A stretch of DNA of 64,000 nt from assembly GCF_050436995.1 (NCBI RefSeq), contig NC_134763.1, positions 3,286,001 to 3,350,000 on the forward strand, written 5' to 3'. Shown here piece after piece: positions 1 through 12,400 of the stretch. Source of the DNA: Anticarsia gemmatalis (taxonomy: Eukaryota; Arthropoda; Insecta; Lepidoptera; Erebidae). Position numbers and translations under genes: made by a program. The notes beneath the pieces are model-generated. The model had not been told where the DNA came from. It did not search any database and saw nothing but the letters and a program-made list of their open reading frames with translations. How positions within the stretch are numbered: position 1 is the stretch's first letter; the number at the start of each line of letters is the position of its first letter.

Positions 1-272
1 GTCTTCTACATCCTAAAACATAAAGTAGAATTATGTATTGTGAGTAAACACTGGGCTGGATACTTTAGAACCATAATGTTGGCTAAACTATTGGCTTCAC
101 TTTAGTAGTAGCTTATTCGACAGAATTACTACGGTAAGATGCATTGAGGTAATTGTAGACGTGCATCGATTTTCGAGCAGCGCATACTCGTACTACAATC
201 ATCGGTTTACTATCTCAAATTTATACACATTGATACAAGTTGTATGTAATTACTATAGTTCGTGTTACTTAC
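1..272 (-). other. SF3B2 intron at the left edge
   Basis: This is intronic sequence downstream of the donor at 272/273. I see no coding homology or repeat in it. The short plus-strand reading frame that starts at 161 runs antisense into the PSP exon. Confidence 0.6.
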
Positions 273-3200
273 GTCCTGTCCACTGCTCTGGTGTCCAAAC
301 ACATCACCATACAGCGGCTTGCCAGTCTCGTCAACAGGCGGTTTGCCCCAACCTCCCGCATGATAACCGAAGGCACAGCCCTCGGGGATGGGTGCGTTTA
401 GACCAGGGATCTTCAGGTTGGGGTATGAGGGCGGAGGCCCGTAACGTTGCTGGGCAATTAGCCATGGTGGTGGTACCTGGGTAAATAAAGATTATAATAA
501 ATACTTGTATCGTTTGGATGGAGACCCTAGCCTAGCAATAGGACAGCCAGAGGTTAATTTTTTTATTATCCTTTGAGAGGCTTATTTAGACCTATCCAAA
601 AATCCTTTTCAAAACGCTTTTCACGTGGTTCTAGCGCCAGTAAACCTGACAGCAAAGTCAACACACATGTATGCGGTAGCGGGGTGGAAACCAACCTATT
701 TGTGACGACTGTAAAGCACATTTAATAAAAATGTTCGAACCTAAATAAAAAGTACCTTTATGCATAGAAATCAAAAACCATTTACTTGGTTTGTCATATG
801 ACTATTAATCACTAATGAATACAAACCTTGTGTGAGCCAGGTCCCACAGGCATACCGAGAGCCGTCCTCAGCTCTTCAGACAAGTCACCAGGCTTCTTCT
901 CCCTCAGCCGTGTCTCGAACTCCTTACCTTCGTAGTACAGGTCGCCGTGGATTGTCATGCGCGGTTTGGTCTGCCACCTGCAAGAAAAAATATAATTGAA
1001 GAAGCTTATAATAAAATTAAATTGACTGGTTTACCAGATAAAGGAATAAAATAGATAATAGCAGGCTAGTTCTATCGCCGCATATGTCTGCCTGCTGCTC
1101 GCAAAAAAAAATCGACTGAACGGATTTTTATGCGATTTTCACCAATAGATAGATAAAAAAAAATCACAGCAAGGTTTAGTTTTGTGTATAAGTAACTGTT
1201 TTAGCCGAGCGAAGCTGGGAATGATCGCAAGTAATAAATAATAGTAGTCTATTCATATTTATATTGTTAATATGTGTTTCGTCTCTTTCAATAATAAAAC
1301 ATACTCACCATTAGTGACTAAATTCTCCTTGCTTTCTTCTTCCTAAAGGAAAAATACGGTGGCCAGTGTTCAAACTGGATCCTATGTGATCAAAAATAGT
1401 AGGAGTTCAATAAACTCACTTTTAAGATCACATGAAATAAATGAAATTGTAGAAAGTTAAAAGAAAATATGAGCTGATCTTGATCTCACTCCCATAGAAA
1501 ATAAATAATAATAATAATACATAATTATGAATATCCCAAATTCAGGACAGATCGAGCTATTAAGCATACCCTCTGAAGCAAGTACAAGTACTGCTAAAAC
1601 TAAGAAGAGGCTTCGACATTTGTTATGTAAATGTATGAATGATCATATAGTTATTTAGAGCAAAATAGGAGATCATTTTGCACACATAAATGTCAGTTGT
1701 ATAGATATTTTAATTGTTGATCATGAGGAACCAGAGATGATTGCGGATTCAGTTTTGTTAAGTCTTGCGTTTTATCTATTCACCTCCAAATTAAATTTCA
1801 CATAGGTATGAAACAATATTTGACATTCATACTCACTTGAAGAAAGCATCATGAAGTTTCTGGTAGTCAATATCAATCTTGCCGAGTTTCGGCCTAGTAC
1901 GTTCCCGCATCTTCGCCTTGAGGGTCTTTGTTTCTTCCTTGTCTTGCAACGACGCTCGCATTTCCATGATGCCAGTCTTCTTTATAAAGTCGGGCAGGTC
2001 GAACGGCGGCTTCTCTATACCACGTTTGCCTTGGAGATACTGGTACAAGAGAAATAATGTTAGAACATTTCAACATTAATTTCAGTTATTTTAGACTGCT
2101 ATTTTCAAAGCTATCATATCTTCTTAATGCTTTATATTGTCAACTGAAGCTATCACTAATTTCCGAAGAAGTGATTAATTAACAATAAAATGTAATTGAA
2201 TGATTATTAGGAATCTTGTTACCCAACCTATCCTAGGGTTAGGAATGAGGTCAAGCTGGTGGTGTTTAGGTAAGAACTTAAACATCGATTGGGTCGCCAT
2301 TGTTAAGATAACAAACTTGCCATCAATTTCAGATTTTCTATAATCCTTACCTTTCGTTTGTAACACCAGTGTCTCGGCACTTGGACAGTGTTCCTGTGCG
2401 CCTTTAACTGCACCAGCAGCTTGGGGTCACGTGCCGTGACGTCATACATCTCCACCACATCGGGCCTCGACACCAATTGCTTCAGTTCAGCAACTGACAG
2501 TCGCGATAACTTCTTGAGTTTACGTTTTGATAGACGCTCCTTTTCGTCTGCTGCGTTTTTCTAAAAAATATAATGTTAGTAAAATCTATATGAATAAAAA
2601 TGGATCATCGAAATGTTACACACATAACTTTTGAAGAACTTAATTGGATTATTATTTTTTTAATATGTTTGGAACTGTCGGGAAAAGGCTTGCTAGTTGC
2701 TAGGGATCAAAATTCCCACGGGAATGGAATCAACTGGATATAATTACTCTATAAGTGGACATAGTCGGACTAGTCCTCTAGTATTCTAAATAAAATGTCA
2801 TTATACGCTTCTTAAACATGCCTGTTAAATGGAAGGTGTCGATATATGAGGCTAAAAATATATTAACCAATCCACATTCATATTCCGAATGTGATTAAAA
2901 ATTGCTAGGCTAAAATAATTTATTCTCATGAAACAGATGTCGTAATGATCAAGTGCTCACCTCAACAGCTTCTTCATCAGCTGCAAACTGATCCTGGACC
3001 TTCTCCTGAGGTTTAGAAGGCTTTGGAGTGTCTTTGTCCTCCTCCTTGATGGCCTCATCTTTCTTCTCTGTGATTTTGAATGCCTCCAGAATGCGGTGGA
3101 ATTGACGGTACATTGGCTCTAGCTCATGGAATTGGATAGACTCTTGGACATATCTAAAATAGAAGATAGCATTTGATTACAACTATTGTCAATATAGAAA

Positions 3201-5385
3201 ATGACTATACAGGATTAGATAGAGGTTTATGAAATAGACTAGTGTTTTGCAACTTATAGTTTTAGCCAAATGTAATAGTGGACAAGCCTGATACTATGGT
3301 TTTTTATTTTTTTAGAAAGCCAGCTCCACCGCCTAATACCCGGTACATAACCCAATATTTATTTTGTCCAGAAATCAATGCATGAAGAATCTTCTCTGGA
3401 TGTATATTTTACCTCTTGTGAATCTTCTATAACTAAAAGCACAGTTTATTGTATACTCACTCAATATCAGCCTCTTTCTCATTCTCTTTATCACTAGACT
3501 TCTTCCCAGGCTCGTCCTGACCAGATGCTGTGTCACCATCTTCCTTCTTCTTAGACTGTTCCCTTCTCTTCTGTCTCGCTTCCTTCTTCTTCTTTTTCTT
3601 CCTTTTATTTTTACTTGCTTTGTTTGGATGAGCCTGTATTTGATAATATAAAACTAGATAAATTGGTTATATTATACACACATAAATAAAATCACATCTT
3701 CTTACCATAAATAAACAGAAACCAAAGGTGTGATTTATTTGTGTATGTATGTATGTAATTTTAATATAGGTTAATGACACAGTTTAAACAGAGAAAGAAA
3801 AATAAATTATCAGTAGAGGTAGTGACAAATCCATAAATAAGTAAATAGCAAAGAAAACAAGCAATTAACCTCAATCCAGGTTTCAAAACATTAAATCAGC
3901 AGACTCAAAGTTCTACTGGACTGAAATCATCCCAAAATAGAATATAATTTATGGATTTCTCAACTATTACTTCAGAATTCAGGCCCACAAAATCCTGGCA
4001 ATCAACACAATGCCACAGACAAAACAGTTTTTTTTTTTTCTTTAATTGTAGATAAAGTTATAACAGACCTCTTGTTTAGATATGACAGGAGGTAATGGTG
4101 CATCAGGTATGTTGTCTTCATCTGAGTCACCCTCGTCTTCCTCAGCATCATACTCTGTACTGATCACTGGTGCCGGAGGAGCTTCTGGCGGTAGCTCTCG
4201 CTCTGATACAAGATTATTACATGTTGATTTATAAAATAAATGTTAGAGATATTTTTTTTAAAACCAGATTATATAGTAAGCAACATTTGACTTCTGGTTA
4301 TCTGAGACTCTCAAAAACAGACTGGCAGAGAGACACAATTTGTGTTTCAGTCACTGGCATTGACTAAGAGCCATCATTAGTTGATTGTGATCAATAAACA
4401 CTACATAAAAGTTCCATAAAAGAAACTTTAAATACAACATTTATTTACAACATGTGTACATTGAACAGTTTTATGTTCTTTTTTTCCACAAATACAGAAA
4501 AACAATAGACTTCTTACCTCTTTCTCCTTCATCTGTATCACCCAATGCAGCTTGCCTCTGATCTTTGTATGCCAGAGCCTCTTCCAAAGCCTTGGGCAAC
4601 ACAACACCACCTACACCAACAGGCTTGTTTCTAAACTCCTCTGGGGTGTCAATCTTCATAGTCAATAGTGATGGCAGTGATGATGGTGGTCCCTGCATGC
4701 TTCCTGATTCATCTCCCTCCCCTTCATCCTCTTCACCTTCATCTTGATGGTCATCCCATCCTGGTGGTCCATCTTGCCTCCCCCAACCAGGAGGACCCTG
4801 ACCTTCCCAACCCATCGGTGGCATACTAGGCGGAGGACCCATACCAGGTGGACCCAAATCCATGCTTTGATTACCAAAATTGCTTTTCATGCTAGGCCCT
4901 CGCATCATATTTGGTGGCATTCTAGGTGGTCCCATGCCAGGCGGACCCATTGGAGGTCCCATACCCATTCCCGGCGGCGGTGGACCCATGCCCGGGGGCG
5001 GTGGCCCCATACCTGGAGGGCCCATTCCCATCATACCGGGTGGCGGACCCATACCTGGCGGCATAGTCGGAGGCCCAGGAGGCATATTTGGCGGACCAGG
5101 TGGCATGTTTGGTGGTCCTGGAGGCATATTCGGCGGCCCTGGTGGCATAGTTGGTGGTCCGGGCGGCATACTCGGTGGGCCCGGTGGCATGTTTGGAGGA
5201 CCGCTTGATGGTCCGCCAGATGAGCTTACAGGAGGCATCGCTCCCGGAGGTCCCATGGGTGGTGGAGGAAGACTCCCTGCTCCCATAGATCCTGGCGGCG
5301 GCGGCATCGGGGGAAAGCTTGGGATACCCGGAGGACCCATTGAACCATTGTTGTTAGGTGGCCCCGTGCCTGGAGGCCCTTCCAT
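273..5385 (-). CDS. SF3B2: Splicing factor 3B subunit 2 (SAP145), 5' part; C-terminus lies beyond the left edge
   Basis: This is a subunit of the U2 snRNP SF3b complex, which anchors U2 to the branch site during spliceosome assembly in the nucleus. Exons, reading 5' to 3' on the minus strand: 5385-4518, 4202-4069, 3633-3461, 3153-2961, 2560-2351, 2039-1837, 977-827, 476-273. All junctions are in frame and give 712 residues. Visible in order are a Pro/Gly/Met-rich N-terminus (residues 1-200), an acidic stretch, a Lys-rich stretch (KRKKKKKKEARQKRR), the DUF382/SAP145 core (VAELKQLVSRPDVVEM, VPRHWCYKRKYLQGKRGIEK, DIDYQKLHDAFFKWQTKP) and the PSP domain (PPPWLIAQQRYGPPPSYPNL, GYHAGGWGKPPVDETGKPLY). 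The last exon seen ends in a normal donor, so roughly the final 190 residues of the family are missing only because of the window edge. ATG 5385 is chosen; the frame runs upstream only to a GTG. Confidence 0.96.
1055..1290. repeat. Decayed LINE-tail-like fragment in an SF3B2 intron
   Basis: The stretch reads like the 3' portion of a lepidopteran non-LTR element: a 'tctatcgccgcatatgtctg' start, 'gactgaacggatttttatgc' in the middle and 'ccgagcgaagctggga' at the end. A related phrase occurs at 27535-27600. Family assignment is from memory of such repeats, not from a search. Confidence 0.4.
5057..5203 (-). repeat. Coding minisatellite, seven 21-bp units
   Basis: Seven tandem 21-bp units inside SF3B2 exon 1 each encode a seven-residue Pro/Gly/Met unit of the form PPGPPxM, where x is S, T or N. 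The units differ mostly at third positions, so selection has kept the peptide repeat while the DNA drifted. More degenerate PPGM-type repeats follow at 4890-5056. The repeat also produces long spurious antisense reading frames. Confidence 0.85.
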
Positions 5386-6663
5386 TTTCACACAATTTTA
5401 GCCTTTATATATAAATAACACTATTTTGCTTACAGTTTTATGTATCTTTTACCAAAAGTTTATTGACACAACAGCGCAACGCATAGGTTATAAATTTCAA
5501 TAGAGATGTTCATCTCTTTAAAGCATCTATATCGATAATTTACGCGAATTGACATTGACACTTATTAGCTGAATTAAATTGAACCAATAAAAGTTTGTAA
5601 AAATTGTATAGTCTAACATTATTATTAAAACATGTGAAAAAGAATTTACGATTTAAACAAGTGACATGATATTATCTTGCACGGGTTGGTTTTATCGAAA
5701 CAAACAACGATAGGTATTAAAAAAAGCGTTTTATTTCACATCCTTATAGTGCTGCGTTCACATATATTTACGATGTGAAAAAGTGCATTCAAATATAGAA
5801 AAGCCGTAAGCCTCATATAAAAGAGTACTTTTTTAAAATGCGGGTTTTAAATAATTTAAATGCTCAGACACTGATTGTTTTATATAATGACAAATCATTT
5901 TGCCATAGTACAAACCCATAGCTTGTACCAGTCAATCATAGAAATCAGAATACAACTAACTTCTATATCCTATGGAGCATACTTACTATAATTTAACCGG
6001 AATAACTACAACTAACATTAAATTTGCTTTAAATAGTGCTTTGTAAAATTATTTTATAATTTCCTCCAACTTTAAACTTTTTATCTTGAGTGGTTTCTAA
6101 AGATATTAATAAAGTACCTACATATTTAGCTACTATACATACCGTTATACCTAAAGATGTAGGTAGGATAGGATAGGATGTAGATAGGATACCTAAAGAC
6201 GTCTCGCCGTTATCAATGTCAGTCCCATTTAACAGAGGGCGAGTCTATCACCATTTGCTGAAGCCTAGCAAACTCCGGGATACTATTGAGCACAATCCTA
6301 ATATAAATTAGAAAATACCAAGAGCACTTTGCCCGACCCAAGAATCAAATCTGAAACCACATAATCAGCAGTTGAATGCACTACTGACTGCGCCACAGAA
6401 GCAATATTAAGTAAAACATATTAAAAATATTTAGACCACTTTTTATTAAATCATTACAACATGTTCTATATAAAAAGAGACACTTAATAATATTACCTAA
6501 TTAAAATTAATGAGTTCAATATTTACAGGCAAAATCACAAAAAAAGCTTATACTAATTACTAATCAGTAACACGTCAGAATAAACAGTAACAAGATTACA
6601 TTAATTTGCAACAATACTACATAATATTTCATTTACTATCTGGTTAGGATCTTGTCAACATTA
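5386..6663. other. Intergenic, SF3B2 5' flank and GLE1 3' flank
   Basis: Both flanking genes read leftward. The right part holds the GLE1 3' UTR, with a minus-strand AATAAA signal at 6442-6447, about 220 bp past the GLE1 stop. A short (GGATA)n-like run lies at 6166-6193, followed by a SINE. The SF3B2 promoter must lie in the left part; I see no clear TATA box. Confidence 0.6.
6172..6412 (-). repeat. tRNA-headed SINE, family 1
   Basis: On the minus strand the element starts near 6405 with an A-box-like 'tggcgcagtcagtagtgc' and a B-box-like 'tttgattcttgggtcggg'. A body shared with 13757-13977 follows (gtctatyrccrtttrctg, ctcaggactgttat and similar). Two diverged copies with the same order of blocks support a mobile family. 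Confidence 0.6.
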
Positions 6664-8607
6664 TTACCAATTGATTTGTTGAGCAGGTACAGGTGGAGAA
6701 GGAACATCATTTGATTTTAATACAGTTTGCAGGTACACCTCCAACCTAGTCTTAGGTCCGCCCTCATCAATGTCTTCTAATATTTTTAGATACTGAGAAC
6801 TTGTTAATTCTAAAATTTTTCTAAATTGTTTACCATAGAATTTGTTAAATTCTGATCCACACATAATATAAAAATCATGAATTAATGTAGCAGAGATGTC
6901 AGGTTCTGGTTGTAAATTGATAAAAGACGCAAGCCATTGCCAGCCATTTCGTAGCCCTTGTGGATGTGGAGTATTCATGAATTTAGGCATCTTAGCTGTC
7001 CATATTGCACAACGTAATCTGAAGATACCAGTCATTCTTTTGAGGAATTTATCTTGTTTTTCAACAACACCTTCGTCATTATATGTGTAGCCTCTTGACA
7101 AGTAGAATTCTTTGTCTGTTTGTCCTTCTTTTTGGGGCAGGTACATTGGTACTAGGTAAGGACACATCCTATGGAAGTAGGCTTCAACCAATTTGCCAAA
7201 ATGTGGGAATTGGGCCCACAATGCCACTGTCACAGCAGCAAGAGGATATGCTGCTTCTGTGTTGCTGGATACCAGAAGATCACCCTGCCTCACTATTTTT
7301 TTAGCAAGAAGGGCAGTACAGTAATACAAGCCTTGTGGGTGTTGTGTAGCTTTTACATGAATATCTAATACTTGTACAGTTTCTCCTTTTAATAACTTAG
7401 AAAGTTTGTCATACTTGTCCTTCATGTGCAGAGAACTCACAGATGACAAAGCATTCACTGGGGTGTTGACTGCCTTTTGACAGTCAAATCTAAACTTCTT
7501 AAGATTGACATCTTGCAAGAGATCTTTATATTGTGCTTCATACTGGTCCAAATAATTTTTAAGGTCTTCATAATAACTGTAGTTTTTAGCAGAGAAGAAT
7601 ATTGGTCTAGATTTCTTAGGAGGTGCACTTTTAGCCTTCTCCGCAGCTGCTGCTGCTTGTAATTCTTGTGCTTTCTTCTCTTCTATCTCCTTTTTTAATA
7701 GTTCTTCCTCTTTTAGTTTTTTTGTCAATTCTTCTTGTTTCAGTGCTTCTAAATCTTCAGAAATTTTTCTTCTAATGTTTTCAATGTTCAAAGCTAAGAT
7801 CTCAGCTTGCTTAACATCCTTGTCATTGATGGCTCCTGTTTTACAAATGTCCATAATAGCGCTGATATTTCCTACCACTGTATTAATAGCTACCATATAT
7901 CTTTCGCAAGCAGTTTTCCCCAGTGGTTCAGTATTTAAGATATTTGATATTTCATTATAATATATACAAATTTTTGTATGACTGTCTGTGATAGCAGCAA
8001 ACCTTGCTGTAGCTCTATTTTGCTCTTCTAAAATCCTATTCATGTTATCTATAGTTTCTGTGTTCACAATCTGACAGTTCTTTTCATCAAGTCGTGCTCT
8101 TTCCAAAAATGTGGAGTTATCGTTCTCTTGTAATCTTTTCATCATTTGTAATTTTCGTGCTTTAAATTCTAGAGCTCTGCGTTCACACTCTTCGCCTTGT
8201 TTCTTCCAGTATTTTGACATGACTTCGGCACGGTTGGATAGCAAATTGTCTAGAATATTCTTGAACCTTTCTTCATAGTTTTCCTGTATTCTGTTTTCGC
8301 ACTGCTTCATGATGAGTGTGTACCGAAGGTCCTCACGAAGTTTGTCTTCAACTAGATTTTCTTCCACTTTTGGTTTTTCGACTACCGGCTGTATGTCTCT
8401 ATAATCATCTCTTTTTGAAGGACTATTCGGTCCTATAGTCACTTCTTTCACAAGAGGACTCATTTCAGCGGCTTTTGTAAGAGCTGAAATGCGTAACCTT
8501 TCAAAATCTTCCAGTTGATCACTGATGCTAAGGTCACCCTTGCGTGTAGAATTATGCTTTGATATGTCCTCATAGCTGCTAAAACTTATATCGTAAGCAC
8601 TATCCAT
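6664..8607 (-). CDS. GLE1: Nucleoporin/mRNA export factor GLE1
   Basis: GLE1 sits on the cytoplasmic face of the nuclear pore. With inositol hexakisphosphate it activates the DEAD-box helicase Dbp5/DDX19 to strip export factors from mRNA. A single uninterrupted frame of 647 residues runs from ATG 8607 to TAA 6664, close to the human length of about 700. Residues about 110-335 are rich in charged heptads and look like coiled coil (KKQGEECERRALEFKARKLQ, then a Glu/Lys-rich run ending in an Ala-rich linker). Residues about 365-645 match the conserved Gle1 domain, including YPLAAVTVALWAQFPHFGKL, YLVPMYLPQKEGQTDKEFYL and GLRNGWQWLASFIN. It has no introns, unlike its neighbours. It is head-to-head with POLE, 861 bp apart. 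Confidence 0.95.
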   Translation of the reverse strand: MDSAYDISFSSYEDISKHNSTRKGDLSISDQLEDFERLRISALTKAAEMSPLVKEVTIGPNSPSKRDDYRDIQPVVEKPKVEENLVEDKLREDLRYTLIMKQCENRIQENYEERFKNILDNLLSNRAEVMSKYWKKQGEECERRALEFKARKLQMMKRLQENDNSTFLERARLDEKNCQIVNTETIDNMNRILEEQNRATARFAAITDSHTKICIYYNEISNILNTEPLGKTACERYMVAINTVVGNISAIMDICKTGAINDKDVKQAEILALNIENIRRKISEDLEALKQEELTKKLKEEELLKKEIEEKKAQELQAAAAAEKAKSAPPKKSRPIFFSAKNYSYYEDLKNYLDQYEAQYKDLLQDVNLKKFRFDCQKAVNTPVNALSSVSSLHMKDKYDKLSKLLKGETVQVLDIHVKATQHPQGLYYCTALLAKKIVRQGDLLVSSNTEAAYPLAAVTVALWAQFPHFGKLVEAYFHRMCPYLVPMYLPQKEGQTDKEFYLSRGYTYNDEGVVEKQDKFLKRMTGIFRLRCAIWTAKMPKFMNTPHPQGLRNGWQWLASFINLQPEPDISATLIHDFYIMCGSEFNKFYGKQFRKILELTSSQYLKILEDIDEGGPKTRLEVYLQTVLKSNDVPSPPVPAQQINW

Positions 8608-9468
8608 TTTGATAAATTAATAAAATTCGTTAATTTGAAGACGATGCTACTGAGACATGTTTTTCAATTTCAAAGTACCACAGCTTATGTCAGCTTATGC
8701 TCAAATGTCACTTGTCAACTTTTCATTCTATAGTTGTCATTGTCTGTCATCCTTCAGCTTCAATTTGCTATGCTAGGTACCTACCGTAAAACGGAGTGAA
8801 TAAATATAAATATAAATAAATATAAATATTAAATATTATTGGACAACTCACACACGGTCATTTGATTCCAAACTAAGCAGAGCTTGTACTATGGTAACCA
8901 AATAACTGATAAACATACTTATATACTTCTAAATACATACTTATATAGATAAATTGACAACCAGGCTCAGAACAAATACTCATGCTCATCACACAAAGAT
9001 TTGTCCCGGGTAGGATTCGAACCCACCACACGCGGCGCTACGGTTGTTGCGGCGAGGTGAAATAGAAATAGCGGATTGAATCACGATTGAATAGGCAAAT
9101 CAAATATAATGAAGACATTTCAAATATGATGTCTATTACTATTAGAGATTATATTTTGTATTAAGGCGACGAAATAATGATAGCAAATTTGAGACTAATT
9201 GAATAAAGTTTTTTTATTTTGTTGTTACTATACCGTAGAACACTGTTATATACCATTTTTCACAAATTACAACTATATCTTTATGTAGTTCCATTTCAGA
9301 TTAGGCTGTTTAATATCTGTTCCTTACCTGCACCAATGAATCAAAGAAGCCAATATTAAAAAGAAAAAAGTGGCGCGAAAATATGACAGTTGCAGCTGTT
9401 CTGTCAAAACTGTTTCAACGATGTCCTTTCGTTTCCCTGAGACTATAGTTTTTGAATGAAATAACAAA
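8608..9468. promoter_or_regulatory. Divergent intergenic region between GLE1 and POLE
   Basis: The two start codons face away from each other across 861 bp, so both promoters lie here. Half of the gap is taken up by a SINE. The TSS positions and core elements cannot be fixed from sequence alone. Confidence 0.55.
8850..9075 (-). repeat. tRNA-headed SINE, family 2
   Basis: On the minus strand this has a B-box-like 'ggtgggttcgaatcctaccc', then 'tgtgtgatgagcatgagtat', 'ttctgagcctgg' and 'tggttaccatagtac'. The same order of blocks occurs on the plus strand at 19690-19920. It lies inside the GLE1/POLE promoter gap. Confidence 0.65.
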
Positions 9469-12400
9469 ATGGTTTTACAAAACACAGGAAAGTACAGGGC
9501 TGATAGAAGTGAATATAACAAAAATGAAGCAGGTACATCATCAGGGCCCAGGTATATAATACAAGGCAATTGTTGTGTTGGAAGTGGAACCATTCAGACT
9601 GTTTATGATTTGATTTGTTTATAGAGAGGAGTCGTCGGAGTCCCGTATACGTGTGGCATTGGAGAATGATAAGATTGATTCAAAGTACGGATTTGACAGA
9701 GTACGCGATGCTAAAGAGAGGACAGGTTACCTGATAAACATGCATACTGTAAGTAGTTACTGATATTGAGTGTTATTTCGGTTACAATCTATAATACTAT
9801 TGTAGGTAAGAAGAATTACTGTGATATTGCTAATTTACATTAACTGTATTATTTATAATAGTACATGTGTACCAAGTTGGAGGTAAATTACATATGAAAC
9901 TGAAAAAAATTGTGTGTCCAATATTTTTTACCAGAACTGGTAAATATGCTTCTAAATGCACATAAGTTGGCATTTCGGCTGAATAAACACCTGCCTGAGG
10001 AACTAGTATTTGTCTGGCATATAGATACATTTTTTTTCTGCTAGGCGGAGATACTGGATGAAGACAAAAGGCTAGTAGCAGCTATGGACTACTACTTCAT
10101 AGAGATGGACGGCACCAGGTTCAAGGTGTCCCTGACCTTCCAGCCTTACTTCCTCATCTTGGCTCGCAAGGACTGTGAACAGGAAGTCATACAATTCTTA
10201 TCAAAGAGGTTTGCTGGCACTATACATAAAATTAATGTCATAGAAAAAGAAGATTTGGACTTGGTAAGTTTCATTAATGTGTTTGAGTGAAATAAAATGG
10301 GATAGTTTTATTTTAATGATCTGCTAAATGGATTAAACAGCATTATTCAGGCATCATAATACCATGTGATTTAAAAACTACTACTATTCTATTCAAATAT
10401 GATGCATGAAAAATTAAAAATATTTAAAAGATATATTTACTTTTTGCTTTTATTTTCTGAAGAACAATACTTGTAACTCACAATCTCAGCATTTTACATA
10501 TATATTTTTGTTTCAGTTAAATCATCTATCAGGTTTAAAACAGCGCTACATAAAGCTGTCCTTCATATCCCAGTCTGAGATGATGAAGGTGAGGAGAGAG
10601 ATCCTCACTGCCGTCAACAAGAACAAGGAGAGGGAGAAGAAAGATCATATCTACACAGAACTACTTACTAATGCATTGACCAGTGCAGCAGCTGTAGAAC
10701 ACGCTAAGAAGACTACAGATCATATGGAGAATATTCTAGATATTAGGTAACACTCTTGTTCAGGACACTAAGGGCCAGTTTTACAGTTTATGAATAAGTG
10801 TTAGATAGCCTTTGTATGCAATAAGATGACAGCAATTGTATCAAAACAACTGTCACAATTTCATCTAAGAAGCTGTATGATCCAGAAGTGGTGAAACTGG
10901 GCTTTACATTTAAGAGTTCTTCAGGTGAAATTTTGAAAGTTGTTTTAAAACATTAGCTGTCACTTTACCTATCAGATAGGATATCAATTACTTATCCATA
11001 AGCTGTGAAAGTAAAGTATATCCTATTTCTTTCCCACAAAGACATTAGATAGCTGATACTGATTAACTTAGCTGTTCAGTGAATATTTCTACATTCATTC
11101 ACAATGAGGTAATGAATTGCTTACTGGCCATATTTGCTGCAGCTTTCCAGATATATGATGTGCATGTAATACACACTGTAAAGCAGTCTATACTACATAA
11201 ACAAATGGTTTTGTGAATATAATATTTATACACAATCTAGGTCTCACATATATTTCAATTGTAAGGCGAAATTAATATCTTATTATCTGTTACAGAGAAC
11301 ACGACGTCCCTTACCATGTGCGTGTGTCAATCGACATGCAGATCTTTTGCGGTACTTGGTACACCATCAAAAGTAGAGGGACAGAGACACCAATATTTAC
11401 GAAGCGAGATGACATCATTGAAAGACCTGATCCAATAGTACTGGCATTTGACATAGAGACCACTAAATTACCGCTAAAGTTCCCAGACTCGCAGACAGAC
11501 CAGATTATGATGATCTCTTACATGATTGATGCTCAAGGGTACTTGATTACTAATAGAGAGATCATATCAGTTGATGTTGAGGATTTCGAGTACACTCCCA
11601 AGCCTGAGTTTGAAGGGTAAGTGATTGAATGAGACACAATTAAAATGTAAGCAGGTTAGAGTAAACTAATTTCAAAGATTTTCTTTATGTGTTCACTCTG
11701 CATTACATGTATATTTCATACACTTCTGTCTATACTTTCGGGTAAAATAGGCGTGATATTATGTATGCGTGTATTTTCACAAAGTGGCAATTTGCAGGCA
11801 ATTCATAGTGTTCAATGAGGAGAATGAGCTGGCTCTCATACAGAAGTTCTTTGATCACATCATGGATGTAAAGCCACACATCTTCGTGACATACAACGGT
11901 AAGTGCGTGCACGTATTTATTCGTACACGTATACCAATACAAATCTGTTACGTACTTGTCTCGTTGCAGAAATATAATAACGTTTTTATATATTTTTTAT
12001 TTAGTCTTTTTCTGTGTCCCACTGCTGAGCAAATATCTCCTCTCTGGGCTTCCAGACCCTCAGTTGATTGTTATGTTCGGCCATTCATCCAAGAACGCGT
12101 CCAAGCCGTGTATTATTAATTTTTTTAAAATATTGCTAGTATTATTCGATTACGATAAAGCCTCACTAAAACAAAAAACTGGGTATTAACACAACAAATC
12201 TTTTGCTTAGCTCACATCGAAGTTTCAAGCTTTCCTTCAAAATGTTTAAACGTACATATATCTAATGTCTATGCTCTAGGTGATTTCTTCGACTGGCCGT
12301 TCGTGGAGGCTCGCGCGGCTGCGCTCGGCTTGGATATGAAACAAGAGATAGGGTTCAGTAAGATTGCCGCCCGAGACGGGACTTACGCATGTCGGCCTGC

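Noticed and set aside
4744..5401. Long plus-strand frames of 154 and 173 codons
   Set aside because: They are antisense to the Pro/Gly/Met-rich SF3B2 exon and arise from its repeated GGN/CCN composition.
9001..9060. Possible tRNA gene suggested by a B-box-like GGTTCGAATCC
   Set aside because: No cloverleaf with matching acceptor stem is present, and the adjoining sequence recurs at 19690-19920, so it is a SINE head.
9532..9551. Earlier POLE exon 1 donor at 9532/9533
   Set aside because: It breaks the frame with exon 2; the donor after 9551 joins in frame.
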